Source: Podarcis raffonei
Taxonomy: Eukaryota; Chordata; Lepidosauria; Squamata; Lacertidae
Direction: 5' to 3'
NCBI RefSeq assembly: GCF_027172205.1
Contig: NC_070619.1
Coordinates: forward strand, 8,887,459-8,951,458
Length of the DNA stretch: 64,000 bases
A program made the translations under genes and the position numbers. Below are positions 63,730 to 64,000 of this stretch, piece by piece. The notes beneath the pieces are model-generated. The model was not told the DNA's origin. It made no database searches and was given only the letters and a program-made list of their open reading frames with translations. Every line of letters begins with the position of its first letter. The first letter of the stretch is position 1.

Positions 63730-64000
63730 TCAGAAAAGCTACATCAAAGAAACTTGCGCACTACCTTTATGGCCCAGGAAGCCTGCCTGGCGAAGCAACT
63801 GGGCCGTGTACATGACTTGTCAATCAAGAGAAACGGGCAGTAGAGGAAATGGCCAGAGATGCAGAGCATTGTGGGATTTGGTCAGGAATTATTGTCAATG
63901 AATTAAACCCAGTCAACACAATGCATTCATCGTGGACACAACGGCTTGATGCATATTTTATAATTCCTCCTAGTAATCCCACCCGACCCCACACTCTGGA
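63730..64000. other. Right-edge DNA, nothing recognised
   Basis: No gene or repeat recognised. Confidence 0.4.

Overview
The window is nuclear DNA from a squamate reptile. Most of it is interspersed repeats: about 22 copies of a tRNA-derived SINE with an ACCTTT tail (Sauria-SINE type), Bov-B/RTE, CR1, L2 and L1 LINE pieces, and TA-flanked Tigger/pogo-like and hAT-like short DNA elements. A lacertoid lizard is my guess, but the sequence alone does not prove the family.

Three multi-exon host genes lie on the plus strand in the order MADCAM1 (18194-26130), TPGS1 (33063-36560), CDC34 (41045-61188). This matches the order and orientation I recall for human 19p13.3. All exons join in frame at GT-AG junctions, giving predicted proteins of 472, 294 and 235 aa. 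An intronless-looking seven-finger C2H2 zinc-finger ORF (30174-30890) sits on the opposite strand between MADCAM1 and TPGS1, and I know of no counterpart there in mammals. The genes do not form a pathway: MADCAM1 is a leukocyte-homing ligand, TPGS1 a tubulin polyglutamylase subunit, and CDC34 a ubiquitin E2. They are linked by conserved synteny only.

Layout: 1-18 kb is intergenic, with nested SINE/LINE/DNA-transposon layers and no host exon that I recognise. 18.2-26.1 kb is MADCAM1 (signal exon, Ig1, Ig2, mucin plus Ig3, membrane exon). 26.1-32.5 kb holds hAT elements, SINEs, L2 and the zinc-finger ORF. 32.5-36.6 kb is TPGS1 with a CpG-rich promoter. 36.6-40.6 kb is repeat-rich spacer. 40.7-62.3 kb is CDC34, with a 12.9-kb first intron that begins with a 92-bp minisatellite. 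62.3-64 kb is an L2 copy and flank.

The main points of interest are: the reptile MAdCAM-1, with an LDI integrin motif, a third Ig domain and a very short tail; the minisatellite that appears to have grown from an imperfect-palindrome dispersed repeat; a DNA element sitting exactly between two 49-bp direct repeats; a 73-bp duplicated flank joined to SINEs of opposite orientation; and several nested insertions whose target duplications can be read directly, including an apparent solo LTR inside a SINE.
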